From: Gordonia humi
GTDB taxonomy: Bacteria; Actinomycetota; Actinomycetes; Mycobacteriales; Mycobacteriaceae
Direction: 5' to 3'
NCBI RefSeq assembly: GCF_014197435.1
Contig: NZ_JACIFP010000001.1
Span: forward strand, 2,852,001 to 2,916,000
Length of the DNA stretch: 64,000 nucleotides
Shown here: piece by piece, positions 15,701 through 22,795 of the stretch
Numbering within the stretch: position 1 is the first letter of the stretch
Layout: each line of letters starts with the position of its first letter
Program-made: the position numbers and the translations under genes
The notes under the pieces: generated by a model
Seen by the model: the letters and a program-made list of their open reading frames with translations, nothing else
Told to the model about the DNA's origin: nothing
The model's database searches: none

Positions 15701-15943
15701 CTACGCGGTCCGGCGGGGCGTCGGTGCGGTCAGGTAGGCGACCGCGACGTCCCGCTCGACCCTGCTGCCCGGCCGGATCGCCGTGCAGGCGATGACCCGG
15801 TGAGCGACCCGACCGGCGGTCCGGGTGTCCTCGACCCAGACCTCGGCCCCGCGCAGGACCCCGGCGGGGCGCCAACACCTCGGGCAGGTCGGGACCGAGT
15901 ACCCGTCGGGGTCGGCGCCCCGGCGGCCGGTGAGCGTCCTCAC
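15701..15943 (-). CDS. Small element protein with CPRC motif (80 aa)
   Basis: GTG 15943 overlaps the previous stop as GTGA. The sequence has one CPRC knuckle (PTCPRCWRPAG) and a later single Cys (VIACTAI) but lacks a clear second pair, so metal binding is uncertain. The rest is beta-rich and charged (GAEVWVEDTRTAGRVAHRV). Family not recognised. Confidence 0.65.
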   Translation of the reverse strand: MRTLTGRRGADPDGYSVPTCPRCWRPAGVLRGAEVWVEDTRTAGRVAHRVIACTAIRPGSRVERDVAVAYLTAPTPRRTA

Positions 15944-16239
15944 GCGGCGCCGCCGTCGTCGTCGCCGTGGGCGTCCTGCCATGCGGCCTCGACCGCGTCG
16001 GGGTCCTCGGCGAGGGGGTCCACGGGCTTACCGTCGAACCCGAACGTCGCGGTGCCGTCGGCGATCGCCTGGCGGATGCGCTCGCGGCGCTGCTCGGCGA
16101 GCTGGGCCCGCTTGGTCGTCGCCGTGTCCCGCGTGCCGTCGACGTACTGACCGAGCCCTCGGCGGTAACCGGGGGTCGAGCGCCGTTCGGCGTCGGTCTG
16201 ATCGGTCGGCAGGTATCGGCCGAATCCGTTGTGCGCCAT
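15940..16239 (-). CDS. Hypothetical element protein (99 aa)
   Basis: ATG 16239 (MAHNGFGRYLPTDQTD) starts one base after the upstream stop. The centre is a strongly charged helix (KRAQLAEQRRERIRQAIADG) followed by GTATFGFDGKPVDP and an acidic end (DAHGDDDGG). Family not recognised. Overlaps the next gene as GTGA. Confidence 0.72.
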   Translation of the reverse strand: MAHNGFGRYLPTDQTDAERRSTPGYRRGLGQYVDGTRDTATTKRAQLAEQRRERIRQAIADGTATFGFDGKPVDPLAEDPDAVEAAWQDAHGDDDGGAA

Positions 16240-16240
16240 G

Positions 16241-17104
16241 TCAGTTGGTCCCCTCGGTGAGCAGTGCGACGACGGCGTCCGACGCGCCGAGGTCGTCGAG
16301 CGTGGCGTCGATGACGCCCCACGTCGAGGCGAACGTGACGTCGTCGAGTCGAGCGGCGAGGACGTCGGGGCGGCCGTCGACGTTCGGGGCGAACCCGCTC
16401 TCGATGGCCTTGCGGGTCCAGTGCAGCGTCCGGGCGATGGTCGTCAGCTGGTCGCGCAGCGAGCCACGACGACCCCACGCGGCGACGGCGTCCGGGCCCT
16501 TGCGGATAGCCTCGTCGGCGTCCGACACCCCGGCGAGCGCCGAGACGATGTCGGCGGCCTCGGCCGCGAGGGCCTCGACCTCGGTGCGGATCGAGCCGAG
16601 CGCCTGGTCTGCCAGCGCCTCGACGTCGGCGGTCAGGTCGGCGGCGACCTGGTTGGACAACACCCGCCGGGCACGAGCAGCGGCGTCGATCTGCGCCCCT
16701 CGCATCTCGGCCTCGGCGATCTCGGCGAGGATGTCGTCGACGGCGTCGCCCGCTGCGGCCTGCTGGCGGGCCTTCGCGACGAGGCGCTCGACCGGGTCGA
16801 CCGGCGCGGTCACGACGAGCTTGTTCAGCACGCGGTCATACTCGCGAACGCGGCGCTTGATCTGCTCGGCGATCGCCTCCGGCGGGCTCCCGCCGGTCAG
16901 CGACGGCCGTCGCGGCGTGCTGGGGGCGTGCTGGGCGATCGAGGCCGCCATGAGGCGATCGCCGTTGGCTGCGGCGGCCCGCTTGTTGTGCTCGGCGATG
17001 TCGGCCTTGCTGCCCGGCGCGCGGCGTGCGGCCTGGGCGTCGGCGAACCCGCTGAAGGTGGTGGTCTCGGTGGTGCTGCTGGTCTCGGTGGTGCTGCTGG
17101 TCAT
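16241..17104 (-). CDS. Coiled-coil-rich element protein (287 aa)
   Basis: ATG 17104 with ribosome site GGAG lies 2 bp after the upstream stop. It opens with a Ser/Thr/Glu-rich low-complexity leader (MTSSTTETSSTTET). Residues about 85-220 are almost entirely Ala/Glu/Asp/Arg helix with heptad character (EIAEAEMRGAQIDAAARARR, ADVEALADQALGSI). The C-terminus has Trp-containing segments (LHWTRKAIESG). No family recognised; a scaffold or DNA-bridging role would be a guess. The gene junction before it is an exact copy of the one before the next upstream gene. Confidence 0.78.
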   Translation of the reverse strand: MTSSTTETSSTTETTTFSGFADAQAARRAPGSKADIAEHNKRAAAANGDRLMAASIAQHAPSTPRRPSLTGGSPPEAIAEQIKRRVREYDRVLNKLVVTAPVDPVERLVAKARQQAAAGDAVDDILAEIAEAEMRGAQIDAAARARRVLSNQVAADLTADVEALADQALGSIRTEVEALAAEAADIVSALAGVSDADEAIRKGPDAVAAWGRRGSLRDQLTTIARTLHWTRKAIESGFAPNVDGRPDVLAARLDDVTFASTWGVIDATLDDLGASDAVVALLTEGTN

Positions 17105-17106
17105 GG

Positions 17107-17340
17107 TCAGTTCTCCTGGTAGTTGAATCGGACACCCTGGGCGAAGGTCTGGCGGGCGTCGCTGATGTAGGGCTTCTCTCCGGCGTCGCGCATACGGACG
17201 ATGCGCTTCGCCATGCGGTCGGCGACTGATCGCTTCATCGGTGCCTTGCCGGTCGGCCACTTCAGGCCGACGCGGCGGGCGATGTCGCCGACCTCGATGC
17301 GGTCGCCGAGGGTGAACGGCTCGGTCGTGGTGCTGGTCAT
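17107..17340 (-). CDS. Small basic element protein (77 aa)
   Basis: ATG 17340 (MTSTTTEPFTLGDRIEV), 2 bp after the upstream stop. It contains IARRVGLKWPTGKAPMKRSV and a Lys/Arg-rich middle, compatible with nucleic-acid binding, and ends -NYQEN. It shares its first residues and leader with the 287-residue protein encoded next. Family not recognised. Confidence 0.7.
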   Translation of the reverse strand: MTSTTTEPFTLGDRIEVGDIARRVGLKWPTGKAPMKRSVADRMAKRIVRMRDAGEKPYISDARQTFAQGVRFNYQEN

Positions 17341-17342
17341 GG

Positions 17343-17603
17343 TCAGTTCTCCTGTTCGGTGAGGTCGACCCACTCGGCGAGGTGCAGGTCGACGGCATCG
17401 GCGAGGCCCTGAAGGCGCGCCGACCGCTGTTCCTCGCTCAGGTGCGGGGCGGCCTCGATGACGAACCGGGCGAGGGCGTAGACCGCCGGGGCGAGGCCGA
17501 TCAGGCCCTCGGGGTCGAGGAACATCGACTCGCCGTTCTGCGAGAGTCGGACGAGGTCGCCGACGACGTCGATGTGCACGCGGTTCGGGATGTTGTCAGC
17601 CAC
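17343..17603 (-). CDS. Hypothetical element protein (86 aa)
   Basis: GTG 17603 overlaps the preceding gene by 8 bp. Predicted short beta hairpin (RVHIDVVGDLVRLSQNGE) followed by helices (LAPAVYALARFVIEAAPHL). It ends -TEQEN, the same final three residues as the next gene, because both junctions carry the same 24-bp sequence. Function unknown. Confidence 0.7.
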   Translation of the reverse strand: MADNIPNRVHIDVVGDLVRLSQNGESMFLDPEGLIGLAPAVYALARFVIEAAPHLSEEQRSARLQGLADAVDLHLAEWVDLTEQEN

Positions 17604-17739
17604 GGTCGGCCGCCTTGAAGATCGGGCCGAACACGGACCGGATGACCTGCGCCTGTGCGCGGGTGAGCGGCGGGGCGTCCTTGGCGGCGAGGCGACCGGC
17701 GGCCTTGATCTCGTCGAGGGTGAGCGTCGGCGCGGTCAT
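17596..17739 (-). CDS. Small element protein (47 aa)
   Basis: ATG 17739 (MTAPTLTLDEIKAAGRLA) overlaps the upstream stop as ATGA. Mostly one amphipathic helix pair (RAQAQVIRSVFGPIFKAA). No family recognised. Position directly after the excisionase-like gene suggests an early regulatory or replication-accessory product. Confidence 0.62.
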   Translation of the reverse strand: MTAPTLTLDEIKAAGRLAAKDAPPLTRAQAQVIRSVFGPIFKAADRG

Positions 17740-18014
17740 CGCTGACCGCCGAACACGCGCAGGCTGTCGAGCCAGTTGTCGAGGTCGTCGGGGGCGAAGC
17801 GCCACCCGCCGCTGATCTGGAACGCGGGGAGCTTGCCGTCGTTGACGGCGCCGCTGATGAACTGGCGTCCGAAGCGGGTGCCTCGGACCGCGACGAGGTA
17901 GTTGATCGCCCCGGCGACGCCCTGCACGACGGGCGAGCGTCGGACCTCGGCGAGGACGTCGGGGTCGTCAGACCCTTTGAGGTGGTGAGCGAGATATTCG
18001 CGAGAACTCTGCAC
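17736..18014 (-). CDS. Excisionase/MerR-like helix-turn-helix protein (92 aa)
   Basis: GTG 18014 start. The C-terminal half KLPAFQISGGWRFAPDDLDN followed by WLDSLRV has the form of the HTH_17/excisionase winged helix (recognition helix, then wing ending in 'W-x-[FV]-x-x-x-D-[LI]-x-x-W'). The N-terminal half (AGAINYLVAVRGTRFGRQFI) probably holds the first helices. As first gene of the early operon it could act as recombination directionality factor, early regulator, or both. Confidence 0.65.
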   Translation of the reverse strand: MQSSREYLAHHLKGSDDPDVLAEVRRSPVVQGVAGAINYLVAVRGTRFGRQFISGAVNDGKLPAFQISGGWRFAPDDLDNWLDSLRVFGGQR

Positions 18015-18258
18015 GGTAATCCAATCGACTGCACCCGCGAGGGGTGCTGCTGTCGATCGGCTCCTCCGGCTTATGGCGGTCCTTGTGAGACCGCGACCCC
18101 GTGGGGTCTCGCGCTGCGAGGCTCGTGCTCCACGGTCGAACCCGTGTCCCGAACGGTTCGAGGTGTCTCGAACTGGTACTAACTCAACACTGGTAGGCCG
18201 TGTCTGTCAAGCACAGATGTCATCACTTGTCAAGTATGACGTCAATTCTTACAGGGGA
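18015..18258 (-). promoter_or_regulatory. Early-operon promoter region with palindromes and structured leader
   Basis: 244 bp between the integrase 3' end and the first early gene. On the plus strand it holds ACTTGTCAAGT (18225-18235), TGACGTCAA (18237-18245, a variant of the boxes at 9743 and 11651) and a further TGTCAA (18205-18210). Each TGTCAA is a TTGACA box for minus-strand transcription. The leader beyond contains several short inverted repeats (for example TCGAACC and GGTTCGA near 18136-18161). A minus-strand promoter with repressor sites is likely; exact -10 not assigned. Confidence 0.5.
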
Positions 18259-19371
18259 TCAGCTCTCGTTGAGCCAGGTCAGGGCGACCTTGCTCGGATC
18301 GAATACCCGCTTGATGCCTCGCGAGGACATCCGATAGACCTCGACTCGGAGTAGAGACTTTATGATTCTGTTACGTTTCTCGACGTGCAGGTCGATCCAT
18401 GCGGCGTCGATGTCGTCGGCGTCGAGTAGCTCGCGCAGCTCGGGGAGTTCGTCGGACGCTGCGAGCTGACGGTCGATCGCGGCGAGCTGCTCGCGTAGCT
18501 CGGTCGTGATGGTCGCGAGCTGCGACGCGGTCAGGACGCCGTCGGCGAACAGGCCCGCCGCTTCGTCGAGCCGAGCAGTCAGGCCGTCGCGGTTGTCGTT
18601 GAGGGCCTTGTGGTCGACGGCGTCGTCGGTCGGCGTGAGCAGCTCGCGCGCGTCGTCCCGCTGTAGCCGGGCGACGATCGCCCCATCGACGTAGGCGTCG
18701 AGGCTCGCGGCGTCGGCGGTAGCGCCCCCTCGGCGTGACACCGGCCGGTAGACCGGCGTCGGGTCCTTCGACGTCGCTGCACTGATGCGCATGGGCTCGC
18801 CGGACTCGGCGCAGATGTAGGCGCCGCTGCCTTGCCACTTCAGCGCCGTCCCTTTGGCGGTCCGGCGCTTCGGGTTGGTCAGGATCGCCCGGACCGCGAG
18901 CAGCTCGTCCCGCTCGACGATCGCGGCGCAGCGGGCCGTGGTGCCGTCGTAGTCGACGAGCCCGGCGTTACGCGGGCGCAGGACGATACGACGGATCGCC
19001 GTCGGCGTGAGGGGCTTGCCGGTCGTTGAGACGACCCCCTCGTCGGCACACCAACGGGCGACCGAGCGCAGCGACGCCCCGCCGAGCAGCTCGCGCGTCA
19101 TGTGGCGCAGCGCCGCCGCTTCGCTATCGCGGACGCTGAGGCCGTCGTCCTCGTATCCGAACGGCCGTCGGCCGCCGAGGAACTTGCCGTCGGCGAGGGC
19201 CTGCTGTTTCGCCCGCTGCATCCGCGAGCGGGCGTGCTCGACCTCGTGGGTCGCGACGCTCGCGAGGATGCGGGCCGTCATGCGCCCCGACGGCGATGCG
19301 AGGTCGACCGGACCGGACTGCACGGTCGCGACTTGTGCGCCGGACTGCTCGACGACGTTCAAGAACCGTTC
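18259..19371 (-). pseudogene. int: Large serine integrase, C-terminal portion (cut off by IS630 insertion)
   Basis: 371 codons continue the integrase after the IS. They include the end of the resolvase domain (TVQSGPVDLASPSGRMTARI, ASVATHEVEHARSRM), the Recombinase domain (RRPFGYEDDGLSVRDSEAA, RSVARWCADEGVVSTTGKPL), a zinc-ribbon-like region and a coiled coil (about 18430-18560), as in phage serine integrases. Without the IS, the two parts join as RTIEL|ERFLNVV, making 464 residues. Alone, this part lacks the catalytic Ser and a native start. Confidence 0.92.
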
Positions 19372-19373
19372 TA

Positions 19374-20496
19374 GTGTCGCGTGTCGTTAATGAGTTGATG
19401 GTTTGCGGCTTGCGATAATGGGATATGGCGAATTCTCCGGCCCCGGCGCTGCAATTGCGTGAGGGCGATGCTGCTGAACTGGACCGGCTGTTGCGGTCGA
19501 CCTCGACGTCGGCGGGCCTGGTGCGGCGTGCGCGGATCGTGTCGCTGGCGGCTGCGGGTGTGGCGAACACGCGGATCAGCGAGGTGGTCGGGACGTCGGT
19601 GCCGACGGTCCTCAAATGGCGTGACCGCTATCTTCATGGCGGCCTGGACGGCCTCCTCGATGCTGACCGACCGGGCCGTCCGCGGCATCTCGATCATGCC
19701 GAGGTCGTTTCGGCTACGTTGATGCCACCGCCGAAGAAGTACGGCGTCACGCACTGGTCCTCACGCCTGTTGGCCGGCCATTTGGGGATCGGGAACGCCA
19801 CCGTTGCCCGTGCCTGGCGCGAATACGGGGTTCAGCCGTGGCGGTCGGGAACCTTCAAGTTCTCCACCGATCCCGAACTGGTCGCCAAGGTCACCGACGT
19901 CGTCGGCCTGTACCTGGAGCCACCGGAGAACGCGATCGTACTGTGCGTGGACGAGAAATCCCAGATCCAGGCCCTGGATCGGACCGCACCGATGCTCCCG
20001 ATGCAGCCGGGACAGATCGAACGCCGCACCCACGACTACAAACGACACGGCACCACCACACTGTTCGCCGCGTTGGAGATCGCGACCGGACAAGTCACCG
20101 CAGCCGTCAAGCCACGACATCGCCACCAGGAGTTCCTGGCGTTCCTGCGGCAGATCGACCGCGCCTACGGCAACCGGGAACTACACCTGGTGATGGACAA
20201 CTACGCCACCCATAAAAAGGCTGAAGTCCGCGACTGGCTCGAGCAGCACCCGAACATTCACATCCACTTCACCCCGACCTCCGGCTCCTGGCTCAACCTC
20301 GTCGAAGTCTGGTTCGGCATCATCGACCGCCAAGCCATCCGCCGCGGCGTCTTCACCTCAGTCAAAGACCTCAACGCCAAAATCCGCGCCTTTATCAACG
20401 GCTGGAACGACCGCAAACACCCCTTCGTCTGGACCACGACCGCCGACGAAATCCTGAAGAAAGCACAACCATAAACTATCTAACGACACGCGACAC
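19374..20496 (+). mobile_element. IS630-family insertion sequence (1123 bp) in the integrase gene
   Basis: Terminal inverted repeats begin with the perfect 16-mer GTGTCGCGTGTCGTTA (19374-19389, and reverse-complemented at 20481-20496), followed by imperfect continuation for about 15 bp. The insertion is flanked by a duplicated TA dinucleotide (19372-19373 and 20497-20498), the IS630/Tc1-mariner target rule. One transposase gene fills it. Precise removal with one TA restores the integrase frame. Confidence 0.95.
19425..20474 (+). CDS. IS630-family transposase
   Basis: 349 residues, complete. The N-terminal HTH (LVRRARIVSLAAAGV, VPTVLKWRDRYLHGG) binds ends. The catalytic DDE domain has CVDEKSQIQALDR (Asp), HLVMDNYATHK (Asp) and SWLNLVEVWF (Glu), the standard IS630 triad. 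The intact frame and identical IR ends suggest a recent, possibly still active insertion. It is the only plus-strand gene inside the element. Confidence 0.96.
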   Translation: MANSPAPALQLREGDAAELDRLLRSTSTSAGLVRRARIVSLAAAGVANTRISEVVGTSVPTVLKWRDRYLHGGLDGLLDADRPGRPRHLDHAEVVSATLMPPPKKYGVTHWSSRLLAGHLGIGNATVARAWREYGVQPWRSGTFKFSTDPELVAKVTDVVGLYLEPPENAIVLCVDEKSQIQALDRTAPMLPMQPGQIERRTHDYKRHGTTTLFAALEIATGQVTAAVKPRHRHQEFLAFLRQIDRAYGNRELHLVMDNYATHKKAEVRDWLEQHPNIHIHFTPTSGSWLNLVEVWFGIIDRQAIRRGVFTSVKDLNAKIRAFINGWNDRKHPFVWTTTADEILKKAQP

Positions 20497-20778
20497 TAGC
20501 TCGATAGTGCGTCGGTGCAGTCGGTCGGCGTGCCAGGCGATGACGGCGTTCGCCTCGCCGGACTCGATCGCGGCGAGCATCCGTTCGTAGCCGGGGCGGG
20601 GCTTGCCGCTGTAGGCGCTGATGTCGTTATCGGCCTCGACGCGCAGCACCCGCCAACCGAGGCGCTCGGCGAGGTCGCGGGCGTCCTCGGTCTGGCGGTC
20701 GACGCCGAGCCCGGCGCCTTCGCGGTCCTGACTGATGCGGGCGTAGATGATCGCGTTGACTGTGTTCGTGCTGGTCAC
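20476..20778 (-). pseudogene. int: Large serine integrase, N-terminal fragment (100 aa with IS-derived tail)
   Basis: GTG 20778 opens the resolvase catalytic domain: IIYARISQDREGAGLG holds the YxRxS nucleophile, GVDRQ and AYSGKPRPGYERML are typical of serine integrases. The IS adds six foreign residues (VSRVVR) after RTIEL, then stops. A TAGTCT box at 20786-20791 (minus strand) lies 7 bp upstream of the GTG, so the mRNA may be leaderless and the promoter lies inside the attP arm. Integration and excision should be abolished in cis. Confidence 0.93.
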
Positions 20779-20786
20779 GACGTCAA

Positions 20787-20827
20787 GACTACATGTGTCC
20801 TATCTCGACATCCGACAAGTCGAAGGT
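20787..20827. other. attR: right attachment site of the integrated element
   Basis: Element-side arm GACTACAT (20787-20794) and CCTA (20799-20802), 14 bp before the central AA (20817-20818), then the shared core ending at 20827. It mirrors the attL arm exactly (ATGTAGTC and TAGG, also 14 bp from AA). Host DNA lies to the right. Core TCCGACAAGTCGAAGGT differs from attL at one base next to the presumed crossover dinucleotide. Confidence 0.85.
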
Positions 20828-21001
20828 GTCGGCGATGGCCGCCACGGTGTGCCAGTCCCAGTGCGCCACGGCGAGCATGCGCAGGACGAGGAACACCGCG
20901 GCGACCGCGGCGCCGGTGCCGAGTTCGATCTGCAGACGTCGGTCGGTCGCCTCCTCGGCGACCTCCTCGACGGACTCGGCGGAGGTCGGATCAGCGCTCA
21001 C
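20789..21001 (-). pseudogene. 5' part of the split membrane-protein gene
   Basis: GTG 21001 overlaps the devR stop by 11 bp, so this gene is coupled to devR. It encodes about 61 native residues: an acidic N-terminus, one hydrophobic segment (GAAVAAVFLVLRMLAVAHW), then ADTFDLSD. The element then adds VEIGHM and a stop. Host DNA ends at about 20819. Joined with 4855-5377 through AA it gives 708 bp, 236 codons including stop. Predicted five-segment membrane protein of unknown function. Confidence 0.88.
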
Positions 21002-21659
21002 GGCCGCGCAGTTCGGTCGCGAGGACGGCGACCTGGGTGCGACGCTGCATGTCGAGTTTGGCGAGGATGCGCGAGACGTAGTTCTTGATCGTCTTCTCCG
21101 CCAGGAACATGCGGTCGGCGATCTGGCGGTTCGTCAGGCCCTCGCCGATCAGGTTGAACACCTCGCGCTCCTGCGTGGTCAATTGCGCGGTCGGATCGGT
21201 CGGCTCGCCCTGCCGGAGCTTGGCGAGCAGCGCCGAGGTGCTCTTGGCGTCGAGCAGCGAGCCGCCGTGTCCGACGGTGCGGACCGCGTCGACCAGGTTG
21301 TGGCCGAGGATCTGTTTGAGGACGAAGCCGGACGCGCCGGCCAGCACGGCGGCGAGGAGCGCGTCGTCGTCGGCGTAACTGGTCAGCATCAGACAGTGCA
21401 CCGCCGGGTTCTCGGCGCGGACCTCCCGGCACAGCTCCACCCCGTTGCCGTCGGGCAGACGCACGTCGAGGACGGCGACGTCGGGCGCGGTCGCCGCGAT
21501 CTGGACCCGGGCCTCGGCGACCGTCGCGGCCTCACCGACCACCGCGAGGTCGGGGGCGGTGGACAGCAGATCGCGGAGACCGCGCCGGACGAGCTCGTGA
21601 TCGTCGACGAGGAACACGCGGACCGGGCGGCGCGGAGACTGCGGTTGGGCGGTACTCAT
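20991..21659 (-). CDS. devR: NarL/LuxR-type response regulator, DevR (DosR)-like
   Basis: About 222 residues from ATG 21659; a GTG three codons earlier is possible. Receiver domain: [15 protein letters not shown], phospho-Asp in [12 protein letters not shown]. The C-terminal LuxR HTH reads [20 protein letters not shown] then [13 protein letters not shown], very close to mycobacterial DosR. Probable partner of the DevS-like kinase at 3227-4852. Before the element inserted, the two genes were convergent and about 0.7 kb apart with the membrane protein between. A role in hypoxia/NO response is inferred from the family. Confidence 0.92.
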   Translation of the reverse strand: MSTAQPQSPRRPVRVFLVDDHELVRRGLRDLLSTAPDLAVVGEAATVAEARVQIAATAPDVAVLDVRLPDGNGVELCREVRAENPAVHCLMLTSYADDDALLAAVLAGASGFVLKQILGHNLVDAVRTVGHGGSLLDAKSTSALLAKLRQGEPTDPTAQLTTQEREVFNLIGEGLTNRQIADRMFLAEKTIKNYVSRILAKLDMQRRTQVAVLATELRGRER

Positions 21660-21758
21660 GGAGGACACATTACCGCAGGTGGGGGCGGGACCCGGGGCCC
21701 CGGGAGATCAGGACCTTCGCCCCCGGCGTGGCCGCGCGCGGCACGCGAGAGTGGAGTC

Positions 21759-22733
21759 ATGACCACACTCATCGGCTCACCCATGACCGGATCGGATCTG
21801 CTCCGCGAACTGCTTCCCGCATGCGAGATCGAAGTGGCGCGGCACATGCGGATGACGCGGGAGTGGCATCCGCACGACTACGTGCCGTGGGACGACGGGC
21901 GGAACTTCGCCTCGCTCGGCGGCGTCGACTGGGATCCGGAGCAGTCGCAGCTGTCGGAGACCGCGAAGGCCGCGATGATCACGAATCTGCTCACCGAGGA
22001 CAACCTGCCGTCGTACCACCGGGTGATCGCCGAGAACTTCGGTCTCGACGACGCGTGGGGCTTCTGGGTCGGTCGGTGGACCGCGGAGGAGAACCGCCAC
22101 TCCATCGTCATGCGCGACTACCTCGTCGTGACTCGCGGGGTGGATCCGGTGGAGTTGGAGAACCTCCGCATGGAGCACATGACGCACGGCTTCAACCCGT
22201 TGCCCGAGGACGACGGTCAGCGCGATCACAGCTTCGACATGCTGTTCGCGGTCGCCTACGTGTCGTTCCAGGAGCTCGCGACCCGCGTCAGCCACCGCAA
22301 CACCGGCAAGGCGTGCGGCGACCCGATCGCCGATCGGATGCTTCAGCGAGTCGCCGCCGACGAGAATCTGCACATGCTCTTCTATCGGAACATCGTCTCG
22401 GCCGCACTCGATCTGGTGCCCGACCAGGCGATGGTCGCGATCTACGGGATCGTCGCCAACTTCGTGATGCCCGGTTCGACGATGCCGAACTTCCGTCGAA
22501 ACGCCGTGCTGATCGCCAAGGGCGGGATCTACGATCTGCCGCAGCACATGGACGAGGTCGTGATGCCGGTGCTGCGCAAGTGGCGGATCTTCGAGCGCGA
22601 CGACTTCGGTCCCCTCGGCGAGATGTACCGGGAGAAGCTCGCCGAGTTCCTCGCCCAGATGGACGTCAAGGTGGCTCGGTTCACCGAGTCCCGGGCGCGG
22701 GCCGTCGCCCGTGCCGCGGCCGCGGCGTCCTGA
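21759..22733 (+). CDS. Acyl-[ACP] desaturase, diiron (DesA1/stearoyl-ACP desaturase type)
   Basis: 324 residues from ATG 21759, with GGAG 5 bp before. It introduces a double bond into acyl chains on acyl carrier protein using O2 and reduced ferredoxin. The two diiron motifs are visible: TAEENRHS and AADENLHMLF, plus the upstream Glu in NLLTEDNLPSYH. It matches mycobacterial DesA1-type proteins in length and start. Near DevR it may belong to an oxygen-responsive set, but this is only a positional hint. Confidence 0.93.
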   Translation: MTTLIGSPMTGSDLLRELLPACEIEVARHMRMTREWHPHDYVPWDDGRNFASLGGVDWDPEQSQLSETAKAAMITNLLTEDNLPSYHRVIAENFGLDDAWGFWVGRWTAEENRHSIVMRDYLVVTRGVDPVELENLRMEHMTHGFNPLPEDDGQRDHSFDMLFAVAYVSFQELATRVSHRNTGKACGDPIADRMLQRVAADENLHMLFYRNIVSAALDLVPDQAMVAIYGIVANFVMPGSTMPNFRRNAVLIAKGGIYDLPQHMDEVVMPVLRKWRIFERDDFGPLGEMYREKLAEFLAQMDVKVARFTESRARAVARAAAAAS

Positions 22734-22795
22734 TCGGGCGCTGCCCGCCTGGTCGAGCGGAGTCGGGACTCGCGTCCCGACTATCCTGAATACCC

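Larger units (their letters stand above)
5378..20816. mobile_element. Integrated phage-satellite-like element (15.4 kb; about 14.3 kb without its IS)
   Basis: All element genes are on the minus strand. In transcription order they are: serine integrase (interrupted), excisionase-like gene, seven small early genes, primase-polymerase/helicase, origin-like region, a five-gene operon with a putative small terminase, and the tape-measure gene. The boundaries are set by the shared core and mirror-image arms. No gene resembling capsid, portal, large terminase, protease, tail tube, baseplate or lysin outside the tape measure is visible, which points to a satellite or a heavily reduced prophage. Insertion splits the membrane-protein gene downstream of devR. 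Confidence 0.85.

Noticed and set aside
15570..16478. 302-codon minus-strand frame over the small early genes
   Set aside because: Arg/Pro-rich shadow; overlapping 80-, 99- and 287-residue frames have normal composition and coupled starts.
18060..18180. tRNA gene
   Set aside because: A T-arm-like TTCGA stem is present but the loop is one base short and no acceptor, D or anticodon arms fit.
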